From assembly GCF_001476285.1 (NCBI RefSeq), contig NZ_LDRU01000031.1, positions 1-64,000 on the forward strand: 64,000 nucleotides of DNA, written 5' to 3'. Of this stretch, positions 19,072 through 28,052 are shown piece after piece. Within the stretch, counting starts at the first letter, position 1. Each line of letters opens with the position of its first letter. Both the position numbers and the translations under genes were made by a program. A model generated the notes under the pieces. The model had not been told where the DNA came from, did no database searches, and saw only the letters and a list, made by a program, of their open reading frames with translations. The stretch is from Microbacterium testaceum (lineage in GTDB: Bacteria > Actinomycetota > Actinomycetes > Actinomycetales > Microbacteriaceae).

Positions 19072-20586
19072 TCAGAGCTGTCGGGTCGTTCCGTCTTCGT
19101 TCGCGAGCCATGCCCGCACCGCGTCGGCGAATCGCTCACCGCGGTCGGAGTACGACGCGAACTGATCGAAGGACGCCGCCGCCGGGGCGAGGAGCACGGT
19201 GTCCCCGTCCTGGGCGACGCCCGCCGCCAGTTCGACGACGCGTGTCATGACGTCCTCAGTCTCGGTGTGGTCGACCTCGAAAACCGGCACCTCGGGGGCG
19301 TGTCGCTCGAACGCCGTCACGACGGCCGTCCGCTCCGTGCCGATGACGATCGCCGCTCGGGCGCGAACACCGCGCGAACGGACGAGATCGGTGAGGTCGA
19401 CGCCCTTCAGCAGGCCGCCCACGATCCACACCGCGCCGGGGTACGCGGCGAGCGACGACGCCGCCGCGTGCGGGTTGGTCGCCTTGGAGTCGTCGACCCA
19501 CGTGACACCCGCGTGCGCGGCGACGACCTGGATGCGATGCGGGTCGAGGCGGAAGCGCTCGAGAGCGTCGTGGATGTCGGCCGGTGACACGCCGAGCGAG
19601 CGAGCGAGGGCGCTCGCGGCGAGGATGTTCGCCACCACGTGCGGCGCGGCGAGCCCGACCTCGGCCAGGTCGGCCACCGTCGTCAGCTCGAGGGCGGACG
19701 TGGCACGCTCCTCGAGAAACGCCCGATCGACCAGGATGCCGTCGACCACACCGAAGTCGCTCGGCCCGGGCACTCCCAGGTCGAAGCCGATCGCTCGAGC
19801 CCCCTCCTCGACCTCGGCGTCCTCGACCATCTCGCGCGTGGCGACGTCGGCCTTGTTGTAGACGCACGCCACGCGCGTCCGGGCGTAGACCCCCGCCTTC
19901 GCGTCACGATAGGCCTCGGCGCTGCCGTGCCATTCGAGGTGGTCGTCGGCGAGGTTGAGGCAGACCGCGGCATGCGGGGACAGAGCCTCGGGCCCGGTCT
20001 GCCGGTTGAGGTACCAGAGCTGGTGGCTCGACAGTTCGACGACGAGGGCGTCGAAGCCGTTCGGGTCGCGGACGGCGTCGAGCACGGGGGTCCCGATGTT
20101 GCCCACCGGGGCGGCGCGCAGTCTGCCCGCGACGAGCATCTCCGCGGTGAGGCGCGTCGTGGTGGTCTTGCCGTTCGTGCCGGTGATGAGGATCCAGTCG
20201 GCCGGCGAGCCGTCGGGACGCACGACCTTGTCGCGCACCCGCCACGCGAGCTCGACGTCTCCCCAGAGCGGGACGGCGTTCTCGATCGCCCACCGGATGA
20301 CGGGGTGCGACGGGGGGAATCCCGGGGACGCGAGCACGACCTCGGGCGCGAAGTCGACCAGTTCGGCCGGCGGTTCCGCGAGCGGTCCGACGTGGAGCCG
20401 CGCCCCGATCACGGGCAGCAGGCGCGCGTACTCCTCGTCGGCCTTCTCAGTGACGACGAAAACCTCGGCGCCGAGCTCGGCGAGCGTGTCGGCGGCGGAG
20501 AACCCGGTGACCGACAGACCGAGCACCGCGACGCGCAGGCCCTTCCAATCGGCGTACCAGCTCGTGAGGGTGGAGAGATCGCTCAT
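19072..20586 (-). CDS. murD: UDP-N-acetylmuramoylalanine--D-glutamate ligase
   Basis: Adds D-Glu to UDP-MurNAc-L-Ala. The 504 residues show an N-terminal domain (VAVLGLSVTGFSAADTLAEL), the ATP P-loop ITGTNGKTTTTRLTAEML, the Mur-ligase core with LNLADDHLEWHGS, and a C-terminal domain with WVDDSKATNPHAA and AIVIGTERTAV. Start: ATG 20586 overlaps the mraY stop by ATGA; the frame is open for 33 more codons upstream but that sequence is the shadow of mraY. Slightly longer than most MurD proteins (about 450-500). Confidence 0.97.
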   Translation of the reverse strand: MSDLSTLTSWYADWKGLRVAVLGLSVTGFSAADTLAELGAEVFVVTEKADEEYARLLPVIGARLHVGPLAEPPAELVDFAPEVVLASPGFPPSHPVIRWAIENAVPLWGDVELAWRVRDKVVRPDGSPADWILITGTNGKTTTTRLTAEMLVAGRLRAAPVGNIGTPVLDAVRDPNGFDALVVELSSHQLWYLNRQTGPEALSPHAAVCLNLADDHLEWHGSAEAYRDAKAGVYARTRVACVYNKADVATREMVEDAEVEEGARAIGFDLGVPGPSDFGVVDGILVDRAFLEERATSALELTTVADLAEVGLAAPHVVANILAASALARSLGVSPADIHDALERFRLDPHRIQVVAAHAGVTWVDDSKATNPHAAASSLAAYPGAVWIVGGLLKGVDLTDLVRSRGVRARAAIVIGTERTAVVTAFERHAPEVPVFEVDHTETEDVMTRVVELAAGVAQDGDTVLLAPAAASFDQFASYSDRGERFADAVRAWLANEDGTTRQL

Positions 20587-21689
20587 ACGCGGGAGAGCCA
20601 TTCGACGTAGAAGAAGCCGACGCCGGACACCGCGAGCAGACCCGCGATGATCCACATGCGCACGACGATGGTCACCTCGGGCCATCCCCTCATCTCGAGG
20701 TGGTGGTGCAGAGGGCTCATGAGGAACAGACGTTTACCCCGCGTGATCTTGAAGTACGCGCGCTGCAGGATGACGGACCCGGAGGCGATCACGTACACGC
20801 CGGCGATGAGGATCAGCAGCAGTTCGGTGCGGGTGAGGATCGCCATGGCCGCGACCACGCCGCCGATGGCCATCGATCCGCAGTCGCCCATGAAGACCTT
20901 GGCCTTCGGGGCGTTCCACCAGAGGAACCCGACGAGCGCGCCGACGAACGACGCCGACACGATGGCCAGATCGAACGGATCGCGCACCGCATAGCATCCG
21001 GCCTGCACCGTGGGATCGAGGACGTCCGCGCACATCTGCTTGTTCTGCCAGAACGCCATCAGGCTGTAGGCGCCGATCACGAAGATGCCGGAGCCCGCGG
21101 CGAGCCCGTCGAGTCCGTCGGCGACGTTGACCGAATTGGATGCCGCGGTGCCGATGAGCGAGATCCACGCGAGGTACAGCAGCCACCCGACGATCGGGCC
21201 GAGCGCGAACAGCGACAGGACCTGGATGTCGCGGAAGATCGAGATGTACCCCGACGCCGGCGTCTGACCGAAGGCGTTGGGGAAGTTCAGCGCGACGACG
21301 GCGAACGGTACCGTCACGATGACCTGGCCCGCGATCTTGCGCCACCCCGACAGTCCGAGGCTGTTCTGCAGGCGCACCTTCATGTAGTCGTCGATGAAGC
21401 CCACGACGCCGAAGCCGAGCATGAGCCACAGGACCAGGAGTCCGGAGATCGTCGGAGGGTTGTTTCCGGCGTAGGAGCCGATGAAGTACCCGATGATCGT
21501 GCCCAGGATGAAGATCGTGCCGCCCATCGTGGGCGTTCCGCGCTTGGCCCCGTGAGAGGGGTTGTGCACGTTCTCGGGGGTACGGATGACCTGGCCCCAG
21601 CCCCACCGCCGGAACCATCGCAGGAAGACCGGCGTGAGGAACAGGGTGAAGGCCAGCGAGATCCCCGCCGATGTCAGTAGTGATCTCAC
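20583..21689 (-). CDS. mraY: Phospho-MurNAc-pentapeptide transferase
   Basis: Integral membrane enzyme making lipid I from UDP-MurNAc-pentapeptide and undecaprenyl phosphate. The 368 residues carry about 10 helices and the family signatures: GTPTMGGTIFILGT, the DD motif in VGFIDDYMKVRLQ, NSVNVADGLDGLAAG with the catalytic Asp, MGDCGSMAIGG, and FLMSPLHHHLEMRGWPE with the HHH motif. Start GTG 21689 overlaps the murF stop (GTGA); its own stop overlaps the murD ATG (ATGA). This is tight translational coupling across three genes. Confidence 0.98.
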   Translation of the reverse strand: MRSLLTSAGISLAFTLFLTPVFLRWFRRWGWGQVIRTPENVHNPSHGAKRGTPTMGGTIFILGTIIGYFIGSYAGNNPPTISGLLVLWLMLGFGVVGFIDDYMKVRLQNSLGLSGWRKIAGQVIVTVPFAVVALNFPNAFGQTPASGYISIFRDIQVLSLFALGPIVGWLLYLAWISLIGTAASNSVNVADGLDGLAAGSGIFVIGAYSLMAFWQNKQMCADVLDPTVQAGCYAVRDPFDLAIVSASFVGALVGFLWWNAPKAKVFMGDCGSMAIGGVVAAMAILTRTELLLILIAGVYVIASGSVILQRAYFKITRGKRLFLMSPLHHHLEMRGWPEVTIVVRMWIIAGLLAVSGVGFFYVEWLSRV

Positions 21690-23098
21690 GCGAACAACTC
21701 TCCCAGACGGTCGCCGAGGAAGCGCAGGCCGGCGGAGTTCGACGACTTCACGAGCACCCGGTCACCGTCACGGAGTTCGGTGGACAGGTAGTCGTACGCG
21801 GCGTCGGCATCGGCGAAGAAGACCGCCTCGCCGTCCCACGATCCCTGGGCGATCGCCTCGAGGTACATGCGCCGCGCCTCGGGCCCGATCACGACGATGC
21901 GTTGGATGCGAAGGCGCACCGCCAGCAGGCCGACGCGGTCGTGCTCTTCATCGGCGTACTCCCCCAGCTCGCTCATCGCGCCCAGGACGGCGACCGTCCG
22001 CTCCCCGGGGCCGGTGATCTGCGCGAGGGTGCGAAGCGCCGCAGCCATCGAGTCGGGGCTGGCGTTGTAGGCGTCGTTGATGATGCGGACGCGGTCGGAG
22101 CCCAGCGGCTGCATGCGCCAGCGCTCGGCGATCTCGACGGTCTCGAGGCGCGCGATCGCGTCGGCAGCGGGCACGCCGAGCGCGGTGGCGGTCGTCAGCG
22201 CGGCGAGGGCGTTCATGACGTGGTGCTCTCCGAGCACGCGCAGGGTGAGGGTGTGCGGCTCTCCGTCGACGATCAGATCGGCGCGGGTCCCGGATGCCGA
22301 GACCTCGACGTCGACGGCGCGGACGGCCGCGCGCTCCCCCCGGCCGAACCAGCGGACGTCCTGTCCGCGGTCGCGCGCGAACGGCTCCATGGCGGCGACG
22401 CGCGGATCGTCGGCGTTGAGCACGGCGAGCCCGCCCTCTCGCGTGGCGTGCACGAGCTCGCTCTTGGCGTGGAAGGTGGACTCGATCCCGCCGAATCCGC
22501 CCGCGTGCGCCATACCCACCATGAGGACGACGCCGACGTCGGGGGTGACGAGACCGGCCAGGTGCGCGATGGCTCCCGGCGCGCTGGCACCGAACTCGCT
22601 CACGAGGTAGCGGGTCTTCTCGGTCACGCGGAGCATCGTGAGTGGCGCGCCGACCTCGTTGTTGAACGACGCGCGCGGCGACACGGTCTCGCCCTCGTCG
22701 CTCAGGATGCGGGCGAGGAGGTTCTTCGTCGTGGTCTTGCCGTTCGAGCCGGTGATCCCGATGATGCGCAGATCGCCGTTCCGCCGAACCCGGGCCACCA
22801 CGTCGCGGGCGAGGTCGGACAGCGCGGCCACGGCATCCGGGACGACGATCTGGGTCACCTCGTCGTCGACCTCCCGCTCGACGATCGCGAGGACCGCCCC
22901 GCGCTCGACCGCGGTGCCGACGAAGAGGTGCCCGTCGGTGGTCTCGCCGGGTTTGGCGACGAAGATGTCGCCCGGCTCGATGAGACGCGAGTCGGTGTCG
23001 ACGAGACCCGCGACGAGGGTGTCGGGAGTGTCGCCCGCGCGGAGGACGAGACGCCCACCGACGGCGTCGGCGAGATGGGAGAGGCTCGTGGAGATCAT
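21686..23098 (-). CDS. murF: UDP-MurNAc-tripeptide--D-alanyl-D-alanine ligase
   Basis: Adds D-Ala-D-Ala to complete the pentapeptide precursor. The 470 residues have the N-terminal substrate domain (SLSHLADAVGGRLV, GDIFVAKPGETTDGH), the ATP P-loop IGITGSNGKTTTKNLLARIL, the Mur core RASFNNEVGAPLT, and the C-terminal INDAYNASPDSMAAAL, a MurF signature. Start: ATG 23098 follows GGAAAGGG at a longish distance; an ATG ten codons upstream is possible but non-conserved. Only 64 bases separate it from ftsI. murE, which normally fills this place, is absent, and MurF itself is of ordinary length, so there is no MurE-MurF fusion. Confidence 0.96.
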   Translation of the reverse strand: MISTSLSHLADAVGGRLVLRAGDTPDTLVAGLVDTDSRLIEPGDIFVAKPGETTDGHLFVGTAVERGAVLAIVEREVDDEVTQIVVPDAVAALSDLARDVVARVRRNGDLRIIGITGSNGKTTTKNLLARILSDEGETVSPRASFNNEVGAPLTMLRVTEKTRYLVSEFGASAPGAIAHLAGLVTPDVGVVLMVGMAHAGGFGGIESTFHAKSELVHATREGGLAVLNADDPRVAAMEPFARDRGQDVRWFGRGERAAVRAVDVEVSASGTRADLIVDGEPHTLTLRVLGEHHVMNALAALTTATALGVPAADAIARLETVEIAERWRMQPLGSDRVRIINDAYNASPDSMAAALRTLAQITGPGERTVAVLGAMSELGEYADEEHDRVGLLAVRLRIQRIVVIGPEARRMYLEAIAQGSWDGEAVFFADADAAYDYLSTELRDGDRVLVKSSNSAGLRFLGDRLGELFA

Positions 23099-23162
23099 TG
23101 CTGTGCGAACGCCCTTTCCGTGTCGCATTCGTTACCGAGACGAGACCGGCGTCGGCGGCGTC

Positions 23163-24959
23163 TCAGCCGAACTTGGGCAGTTCGGGGGTCGTGGTTCCGG
23201 ACGGGATCACGCGATAGGTCTTGAGAACCTGCGTGAGGGCCTTCTGGAACGCGGGGGCGGTTGCCGCGGACGATTTTACCGTCCGCGGCTCGTCCAGGTT
23301 GACCTCGACGACGTACTGGGGGTCGTCCGCGGGGGCGAAACCGATCATCGTGGTGAAGTACGCGTCGCCCTTGTAGGCGCCGGTCTGCGGGTCGGTCTTC
23401 TCACCGGTACCCGTCTTGATCGCGACACGGTAGCCGGGGATCTCGACCTGCTTGGCGAGCGTGCCCTGCGTGGCGACGTTCTCGAGCATGAGCGAGACCT
23501 GCCGCGCGGCGGCCTCGGAGACCACGCGCGTGCCCTGCGCGTCGGGGACGTCGGTGACCGTACCGTCGGCGGCGGTGCAGCCCTCGACGAGAGAGAGCGG
23601 CATCCGCACGCCCCCGTTCGCGATCGTCTGGTAGGCGCCCGCGAGCTGCGGCACCGTCACGGAGATGCCCTGGCCGAACGTCGTGTTGTAGAAGGTCTGC
23701 TTGTCCCACTGCGAGGGGTCGCGCATGATGCCGGACGACTCGCCTGGGAAGTCGACCCCCGTCTGCTGGGTGAGCCCGAACTTCTCGAGGTACGAGACGC
23801 GGGTGTCGAGCGGGATCATCTCGCCGAACTTCGAGATGCCGACGTTCGACGAGTCGATGAGGACGCCCGTCAGCGTGTAGTTGTTCGCGCCGTGCGAGAA
23901 CGAGTCGGACACGCGCGCATCACCGGGGAGCGTCTCGCTTCCGGACGCGGTGACCGTCGTGTCCGCGGTGAAAGCGCCCGAGTCCAGGCCGATGGCCGCG
24001 GTGATCGCCTTCATCGTCGATCCGGGTTCGTTCGGGTTGCCGAAGGCCGCACTCCCGCGGTCGTCCGCCGGCGTCGACGTCGGGTCGTTGGGGTCGACCG
24101 TCGGGTACTCGGCGAGGGCGCGGATCTTGCCGGTCTTGGCCTCGACAACCGTGATCGTGCCGCGCAGCGAGCCGGTGTTCTGCACCTGCTCGGCGATCAG
24201 CTGGCTGAGGTACCACTGCAGGTCGCGGTCGATCGTGAGCTTGAGGGTTCCGCCGTCGACGGCCGGCTCGGTCTCGACCTCGGTCCCGGGCAGCACGTTG
24301 CCGTCACGGCCCTGCTGGAAGACGACCTTGCCGTTCTGCGAGGCGAGGCACGCGTTGTCCGCGGATTCGAGCCCCGCGAGCGGTTCGCCGTCGCTGCCGA
24401 CGAAGCCGACGAGGTTTCCGGCGACGGCGCCGTCGGGGTAGATGCGCCCCGCCTGCGGCGGGAAGCTGAGGAACGGCAGACCCAGCGCCGCGAGAGCGCG
24501 GTACTGCTCGGTCGAGACTCGTTTCGCCACATTCGCCCAGCGGGAGTCGGGGTTCGCCGCGACAGCGTCGGTCACGATCTTCTCGACGTCGGCCGGGTCC
24601 TGACCCGTGATCCCCGCGATCTGCGCCGCGATCTGGCTCCAGGTCTGGGTGACCTCGACGTTCCCGGAGTCGTCGCGGTCGGTCAGTCCCTGGGCCGCGA
24701 GCTTGGGGTCGATGTCGACGTCGTAGCGATTCACGCTCGCCGCGAGGGTCACGCCGTTCTCATCGACGATCGATCCGCGGGAGCCGTAGATCGTGCGCGA
24801 GTCCTGCATGCCCATGGCCAGCGAGTCGTCCACGTGTTCGCGGGCGTTCACGACCTGGATGTCGACGAGACGGACGACGAAGGCGATCAGCACCACCAGG
24901 ACGACGCCCAGGGCGATCACCGTGCGTCGCCGCGGAGAACGGGTGAGGGAAGTCGTCAT
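23163..24959 (-). CDS. ftsI: Septal peptidoglycan transpeptidase FtsI (class B PBP)
   Basis: A 598-residue class B penicillin-binding protein that cross-links septal wall and partners FtsW. A short cytosolic N-terminus and one membrane helix (VIALGVVLVVLIAFVVRLVD) lead into the dimerisation domain (YGSRGSIVDENGVTLA). The transpeptidase domain shows all three active-site motifs: STMK (314-317, nucleophile Ser), SSN (370-372) and KTG (515-517). No PASTA domain is present. Three bases separate it from ftsL upstream. A D,D-transpeptidase of this type must accept the strain's stem peptide, which is of interest given the missing murE. Confidence 0.97.
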   Translation of the reverse strand: MTTSLTRSPRRRTVIALGVVLVVLIAFVVRLVDIQVVNAREHVDDSLAMGMQDSRTIYGSRGSIVDENGVTLAASVNRYDVDIDPKLAAQGLTDRDDSGNVEVTQTWSQIAAQIAGITGQDPADVEKIVTDAVAANPDSRWANVAKRVSTEQYRALAALGLPFLSFPPQAGRIYPDGAVAGNLVGFVGSDGEPLAGLESADNACLASQNGKVVFQQGRDGNVLPGTEVETEPAVDGGTLKLTIDRDLQWYLSQLIAEQVQNTGSLRGTITVVEAKTGKIRALAEYPTVDPNDPTSTPADDRGSAAFGNPNEPGSTMKAITAAIGLDSGAFTADTTVTASGSETLPGDARVSDSFSHGANNYTLTGVLIDSSNVGISKFGEMIPLDTRVSYLEKFGLTQQTGVDFPGESSGIMRDPSQWDKQTFYNTTFGQGISVTVPQLAGAYQTIANGGVRMPLSLVEGCTAADGTVTDVPDAQGTRVVSEAAARQVSLMLENVATQGTLAKQVEIPGYRVAIKTGTGEKTDPQTGAYKGDAYFTTMIGFAPADDPQYVVEVNLDEPRTVKSSAATAPAFQKALTQVLKTYRVIPSGTTTPELPKFG

Positions 24960-24963
24960 GTGC

Positions 24964-25599
24964 TTATCGTGTCGCGGGCGTCGGCAGACCGTCGCTGATC
25001 GGCGGGGGTGTCGCAGAACCAGCGGGCGGAGCCGTCTGATCGGGGGTCGCCGCGCCGGGCGTCGCCTCGGCGGGCGCGTTCGCGGCCGGCTCCGCCGGAG
25101 TCTGCGGCTTGGTGGCGAGCGGAACGCCCGAGATGAGGGCGTTGCGCACCGACCCGCGGCCGAGCGCGTCGACGGACGACACGTTCTCGGCGGGCTTCCC
25201 CGACCCGATCACGGCGCCGTCGCTGAGACGGAGGTAGGTCGGCGACTCGTCTATGACCATTCCGAGGGCGGCCGCGTTCGCCGCGAGGTACTGCGGCGAG
25301 CTGAGACCGGCCACGTCGTCGTTGAGGATCTGCTTCTGGTAGGTCAGGTCGCGCTGCTGCTGCGTGAGCGAGGCGATCTCGAAGGAGCTCTGCGTGGTGA
25401 GGATCGACAGCCCCATCTGCACGAGCGCGATGAGTACCGCCCCGGCGACGGCGATGACGCCGAAGGCACGACGCGGCGCGCGGCGACGCGCCGGCGCGGG
25501 AACGGCCTGCAGGCGACGGGGCTCGCGGATCGGCGTCGGGAACTCCGGCTCGAGTCCGGTGTGGACAGCCCGCAGATCGATGGCCTGGGGTGCGCTCAT
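24964..25599 (-). CDS. ftsL: FtsL-like divisome protein
   Basis: A 211-residue bitopic protein between rsmH and ftsI, the position of FtsL. A basic Pro/Arg-rich cytosolic region of about 45 residues precedes one helix ([20 protein letters not shown]). A heptad-like coiled coil follows ([20 protein letters not shown], then [16 protein letters not shown]) ending in [18 protein letters not shown]. The long Ala/Pro/Thr tail (after residue 150) is an actinobacterial extension. FtsL is poorly conserved, so the name rests mainly on position and topology. Start ATG 25599 overlaps the rsmH stop (ATGA). Confidence 0.85.
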   Translation of the reverse strand: MSAPQAIDLRAVHTGLEPEFPTPIREPRRLQAVPAPARRRAPRRAFGVIAVAGAVLIALVQMGLSILTTQSSFEIASLTQQQRDLTYQKQILNDDVAGLSSPQYLAANAAALGMVIDESPTYLRLSDGAVIGSGKPAENVSSVDALGRGSVRNALISGVPLATKPQTPAEPAANAPAEATPGAATPDQTAPPAGSATPPPISDGLPTPATR

Positions 25600-26549
25600 G
25601 CGTCCTCCTGGATTCGCTCGGCCGCACGCAGACGCACGGGGGTGGCGCGGGGGTTGGCCGCGCGTTCTTCGTCACTGGCGAGTTCGGCTCCGCGCACGAG
25701 GAGGCGGAACTTGGGCGCGTGCTCGGGAAGCTCGACCGGAAGACCACGGGGAGCCGTGGATGCCGTGGCCTCGGCGAACACGCGCTTGACCAGCCGGTCC
25801 TCGAGCGACTGGTATGACAGCACGACGATGCGCCCGCCCACGCCCAGCACCTTCAGGGCGGCGGGGATGGTGCGCTCGAGCACCGACAGCTCGGCGTTGA
25901 CCTCGATGCGCAGGGCCTGGAAGACGCGCTTGGCCGGGTGGCGCTCGCGCAGAACGGCGGCGGGCGTGGCCGCCTGCAGCACGTCGACCAGCTGACCCGA
26001 CCGCTCGAGCGGGGCATTCGCGCGCGCGGCGATGATGGCGCGCGCGTAGCGTCCGGCGAGCTTCTCTTCGCCGTAGCGCTCGAAGATCCGGCGCAGATCG
26101 CCCTCGCCGTAGGTCGCGAGCACCTCGGCCGCCGTGACGCCCGTCGTCTGGTCCATGCGCATGTCGAGCGGGGCGTCCTGCGCGTAGGCGAAGCCGCGCG
26201 AGGCCTCGTCGAGCTGGAGCGAGGACACGCCGAGGTCGAACAGGATGCCGTCGACCTTGTCGACACCCGCGGATGCCACGGCCTCCGCGATCCCGTCGTA
26301 CACGGTGTGGACGAGGGTGACGCGGTCGCCGAAGCGCGCCAGACGCTCCCCCGCGATGCGCAGGGCGTCCGTGTCGCGGTCCAGGCCGATGAGGCGCGCG
26401 GTCGGGAAACGCTCGAGGAACGCCTCGGAGTGCCCGCCCATGCCCAGCGTGCCGTCGACGAAGACGGCATCCGGTCGCTGGAGGGCCGGAGCCAGCAGCT
26501 CGGCGCACCGATCGAGGAGGACGGGGGTGTGGATGTCGCGGATGTCCAT
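25596..26549 (-). CDS. rsmH: 16S rRNA m4C1402 methyltransferase
   Basis: A 317-residue SAM-dependent enzyme that N4-methylates C1402 of 16S rRNA in the decoding centre. Motifs seen: [13 protein letters not shown] at the N-terminus, the SAM loop [48 protein letters not shown] with the catalytic-domain Asp, [17 protein letters not shown], and [12 protein letters not shown]. It lies after mraZ, the usual second gene of the cluster, and overlaps ftsL by 4 bases. Confidence 0.97.
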   Translation of the reverse strand: MDIRDIHTPVLLDRCAELLAPALQRPDAVFVDGTLGMGGHSEAFLERFPTARLIGLDRDTDALRIAGERLARFGDRVTLVHTVYDGIAEAVASAGVDKVDGILFDLGVSSLQLDEASRGFAYAQDAPLDMRMDQTTGVTAAEVLATYGEGDLRRIFERYGEEKLAGRYARAIIAARANAPLERSGQLVDVLQAATPAAVLRERHPAKRVFQALRIEVNAELSVLERTIPAALKVLGVGGRIVVLSYQSLEDRLVKRVFAEATASTAPRGLPVELPEHAPKFRLLVRGAELASDEERAANPRATPVRLRAAERIQEDA

Positions 26550-26646
26550 GAGATGTCGGGGGTCTCCTCGGCTCTGATCCCCATCCGCATCGACCTGGCG
26601 CCGGGGAAGTGCGTCAGGGCATGCGGCTGGGAGTCACAGCCGAGGA

Positions 26647-27078
26647 TCAGAAGAGTCCCGGGATCACCTCCTGCTCCATCTCGGCGTACGTCTCTTCGTT
26701 GCTCTCGGCGTAGGAGTTCCACGCCTCGGCGTCCCAGATCTCGGCGTGGGCGCCGACGCCCGTGACGACCAGTTCGCGACCGAGGCCGGCATAGGCGCGG
26801 AGAGCCGGGGGCACGGTGATGCGGTTCTGGCTGTCGGGCTTCTCGGCGCTGGCCCCCGAGAGGAACATGCGCAGGAAGTCGCGGGCCTGCTTGTTGCTCA
26901 GCGGAGCCTCGCGGATCCGCTCGTGCACGCGCTCGAACTCCTCGGTGCTGAACACGTAGAGGCAGCGGTCCTGCCCCCGGGTGATCACCACTCCGGCGCC
27001 GAGATCGTCACGGAACTTCGCCGGCAGGATGACCCGGCCCTTGTCGTCGAGCTTGGGGGTGTGCGTACCGAGCAGCAT
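26647..27078 (-). CDS. mraZ: Transcriptional regulator MraZ
   Basis: A 143-residue protein of two AbrB-like swapped-hairpin domains that binds direct repeats before its own gene and controls the dcw operon. First domain: [21 protein letters not shown]; second: [20 protein letters not shown], each with the DxxGR/DxxxR motif of the family. Start: ATG 27078 has GGGGGTGG upstream and gives the family's normal length; a GTG four codons earlier would put the RBS too close. Three matching repeats lie 35-65 bases upstream, so autoregulation is likely. Confidence 0.96.
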   Translation of the reverse strand: MLLGTHTPKLDDKGRVILPAKFRDDLGAGVVITRGQDRCLYVFSTEEFERVHERIREAPLSNKQARDFLRMFLSGASAEKPDSQNRITVPPALRAYAGLGRELVVTGVGAHAEIWDAEAWNSYAESNEETYAEMEQEVIPGLF

Positions 27079-27112
27079 TCGGGTGTCCACCCCCTTCGTC
27101 CGGCCTGCGAAG

Positions 27113-27142
27113 TTTCCCCCACTTTACTCCACTGCCCTCCAC
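27113..27142 (-). promoter_or_regulatory. MraZ boxes: three direct repeats, 10-bp period
   Basis: On the minus strand GTGGAGGGCA, GTGGAGTAAA and GTGGGGGAAA follow one another without gaps. The GTGGRG core repeats every 10 bp, one helical turn, as known for MraZ operators. They lie 35-65 bases before the mraZ ATG and are the probable operator of the whole division cluster. Confidence 0.8.
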
Positions 27143-27553
27143 TTGGCTATCGATTCGCGCCCTCTTCTGGGCGAACTCCCCCTCGTGTACAGTCCGCTCG
27201 CCACGCGCGCAGGGCGCGTGCAACCGCGGAACGGCGCGGAAGCCGCCCGCGCGGCCGCGATTCGACGACGCGGGTGGAGGAAAAGGGAGGGATGCCGCGA
27301 CAGCGGCGCGGCGCGTGGAGACGGAAGCCCGTGACGCCGGCCGGGGCGATCGCGGCGCAACGTCGCCGATCACTCGCGGCAGTGACGCCGCGGGGCCGCG
27401 GGAGGCGTCGGGCCGCGCTCCTCGCGACGCATAAACGCTGTTCGCGCACAGAAACACGAGGAGATCGCGTTTATGCGAGCGAACAGCGTTTATGGGCGGA
27501 TGCCAGGACCGCAGCCGGCAGAACCTGCAGGGCGCACGAAACCTGCCGGGCGC
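27143..27553. other. Non-coding stretch upstream of mraZ
   Basis: About 410 bases with no credible gene: the open frames here are short, rich in Arg/Ala and lack family matches or start signals. It must hold the dcw promoter, although I could not assign clear -35/-10 boxes. The only striking structure is the inverted repeat at 27430-27494. Confidence 0.6.
27430..27494. repeat. Perfect 16-bp inverted repeat with a third half-copy
   Basis: CATAAACGCTGTTCGC (27430-27445) is the exact reverse complement of 27479-27494. Inside the 33-bp spacer GCGTTTATG occurs again at 27467-27475, 19 bp before the copy at 27486-27494. This gives three copies of one 9-mer in 65 bp. The arms are more A+T-rich than surrounding DNA. 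It could be an operator or a repetitive element; no protein is assigned. Confidence 0.7.
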
Positions 27554-27585
27554 ACGAAAAAGCACCGGCTCCGAAGAGCCGGTGC
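27554..27585 (-). terminator. Intrinsic terminator of the DUF3040 gene
   Basis: GCACCGGCTC (27562-27571) and its complement (27576-27585) form a perfect 10-bp stem with a 4-base loop. On the minus strand it is followed by TTTTT. It lies 20 bases after the DUF3040 stop. Confidence 0.85.
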
Positions 27586-27604
27586 TTATCGAGGACGGAA
27601 GGGC

Positions 27605-27988
27605 TTAGCGCTCCTCGTTGCGGCGGTCCCACCGATCGTTCATGCGATCCATGAAGGAGGCGCCGGATGCGCGCGGGGCGCGGGTCGCGGAGGGAGACGC
27701 TGAGGCCGCGCGGTGGGAGCCCTTCATCGGCGTGACCGCGAGGACGACCCCGCTGACCATGAGGATGAACCCGAGGACACCGATCGCGATACCGAGGAAC
27801 CCCGTATTGAAACCGATCGAGACGCCCGCGACGAGAGCACCGAGGCCGGCCAGCACGAGGATGGACCCGTAGACGATGTTGCGGTAACTGAGGGCGCGTC
27901 CGGGGGCAGTGACGACATCGGCGTCGTGACTCATGAGATGGCGCTCCATCTCGTCTAGCAGACGCTGCTCCTGTTCGGAGAGTGGCAT
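27605..27988 (-). CDS. DUF3040 membrane protein
   Basis: A 127-residue protein starting MPLSEQEQRLLDEMERHLMS, the DUF3040 signature. Two membrane helices follow (NIVYGSILVLAGLGALVAGV and TGFLGIAIGVLGFILMVSGVV), then a basic cytosolic tail rich in Arg, Ser and Ala. The family is actinobacterial and lies near mraZ (Rv2169c in M. tuberculosis); its role is unknown. RBS GAGGGGG precedes the ATG. A strong intrinsic terminator follows. Confidence 0.88.
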   Translation of the reverse strand: MPLSEQEQRLLDEMERHLMSHDADVVTAPGRALSYRNIVYGSILVLAGLGALVAGVSIGFNTGFLGIAIGVLGFILMVSGVVLAVTPMKGSHRAASASPSATRAPRASGASFMDRMNDRWDRRNEER

Positions 27989-28040
27989 GCATCCCCCTCT
28001 GTTGCTAAGTACGGACGATTCTACGCGGGGCGTGGATCAC

Positions 28041-28046
28041 TAGGCT
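28041..28046 (+). promoter_or_regulatory. -10 box TAGGCT, leaderless prenyl synthase gene
   Basis: TAGGCT ends 6 nt before GTG 28053, and there is no Shine-Dalgarno sequence. Confidence 0.6.
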
Positions 28047-28052
28047 AGGCCC

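Noticed and set aside
26746..27654. 302-codon plus-strand frame across the mraZ upstream region
   Set aside because: It begins inside antisense mraZ, has low-complexity Arg/Ala content and no ribosome binding site, so I left the gap as non-coding.
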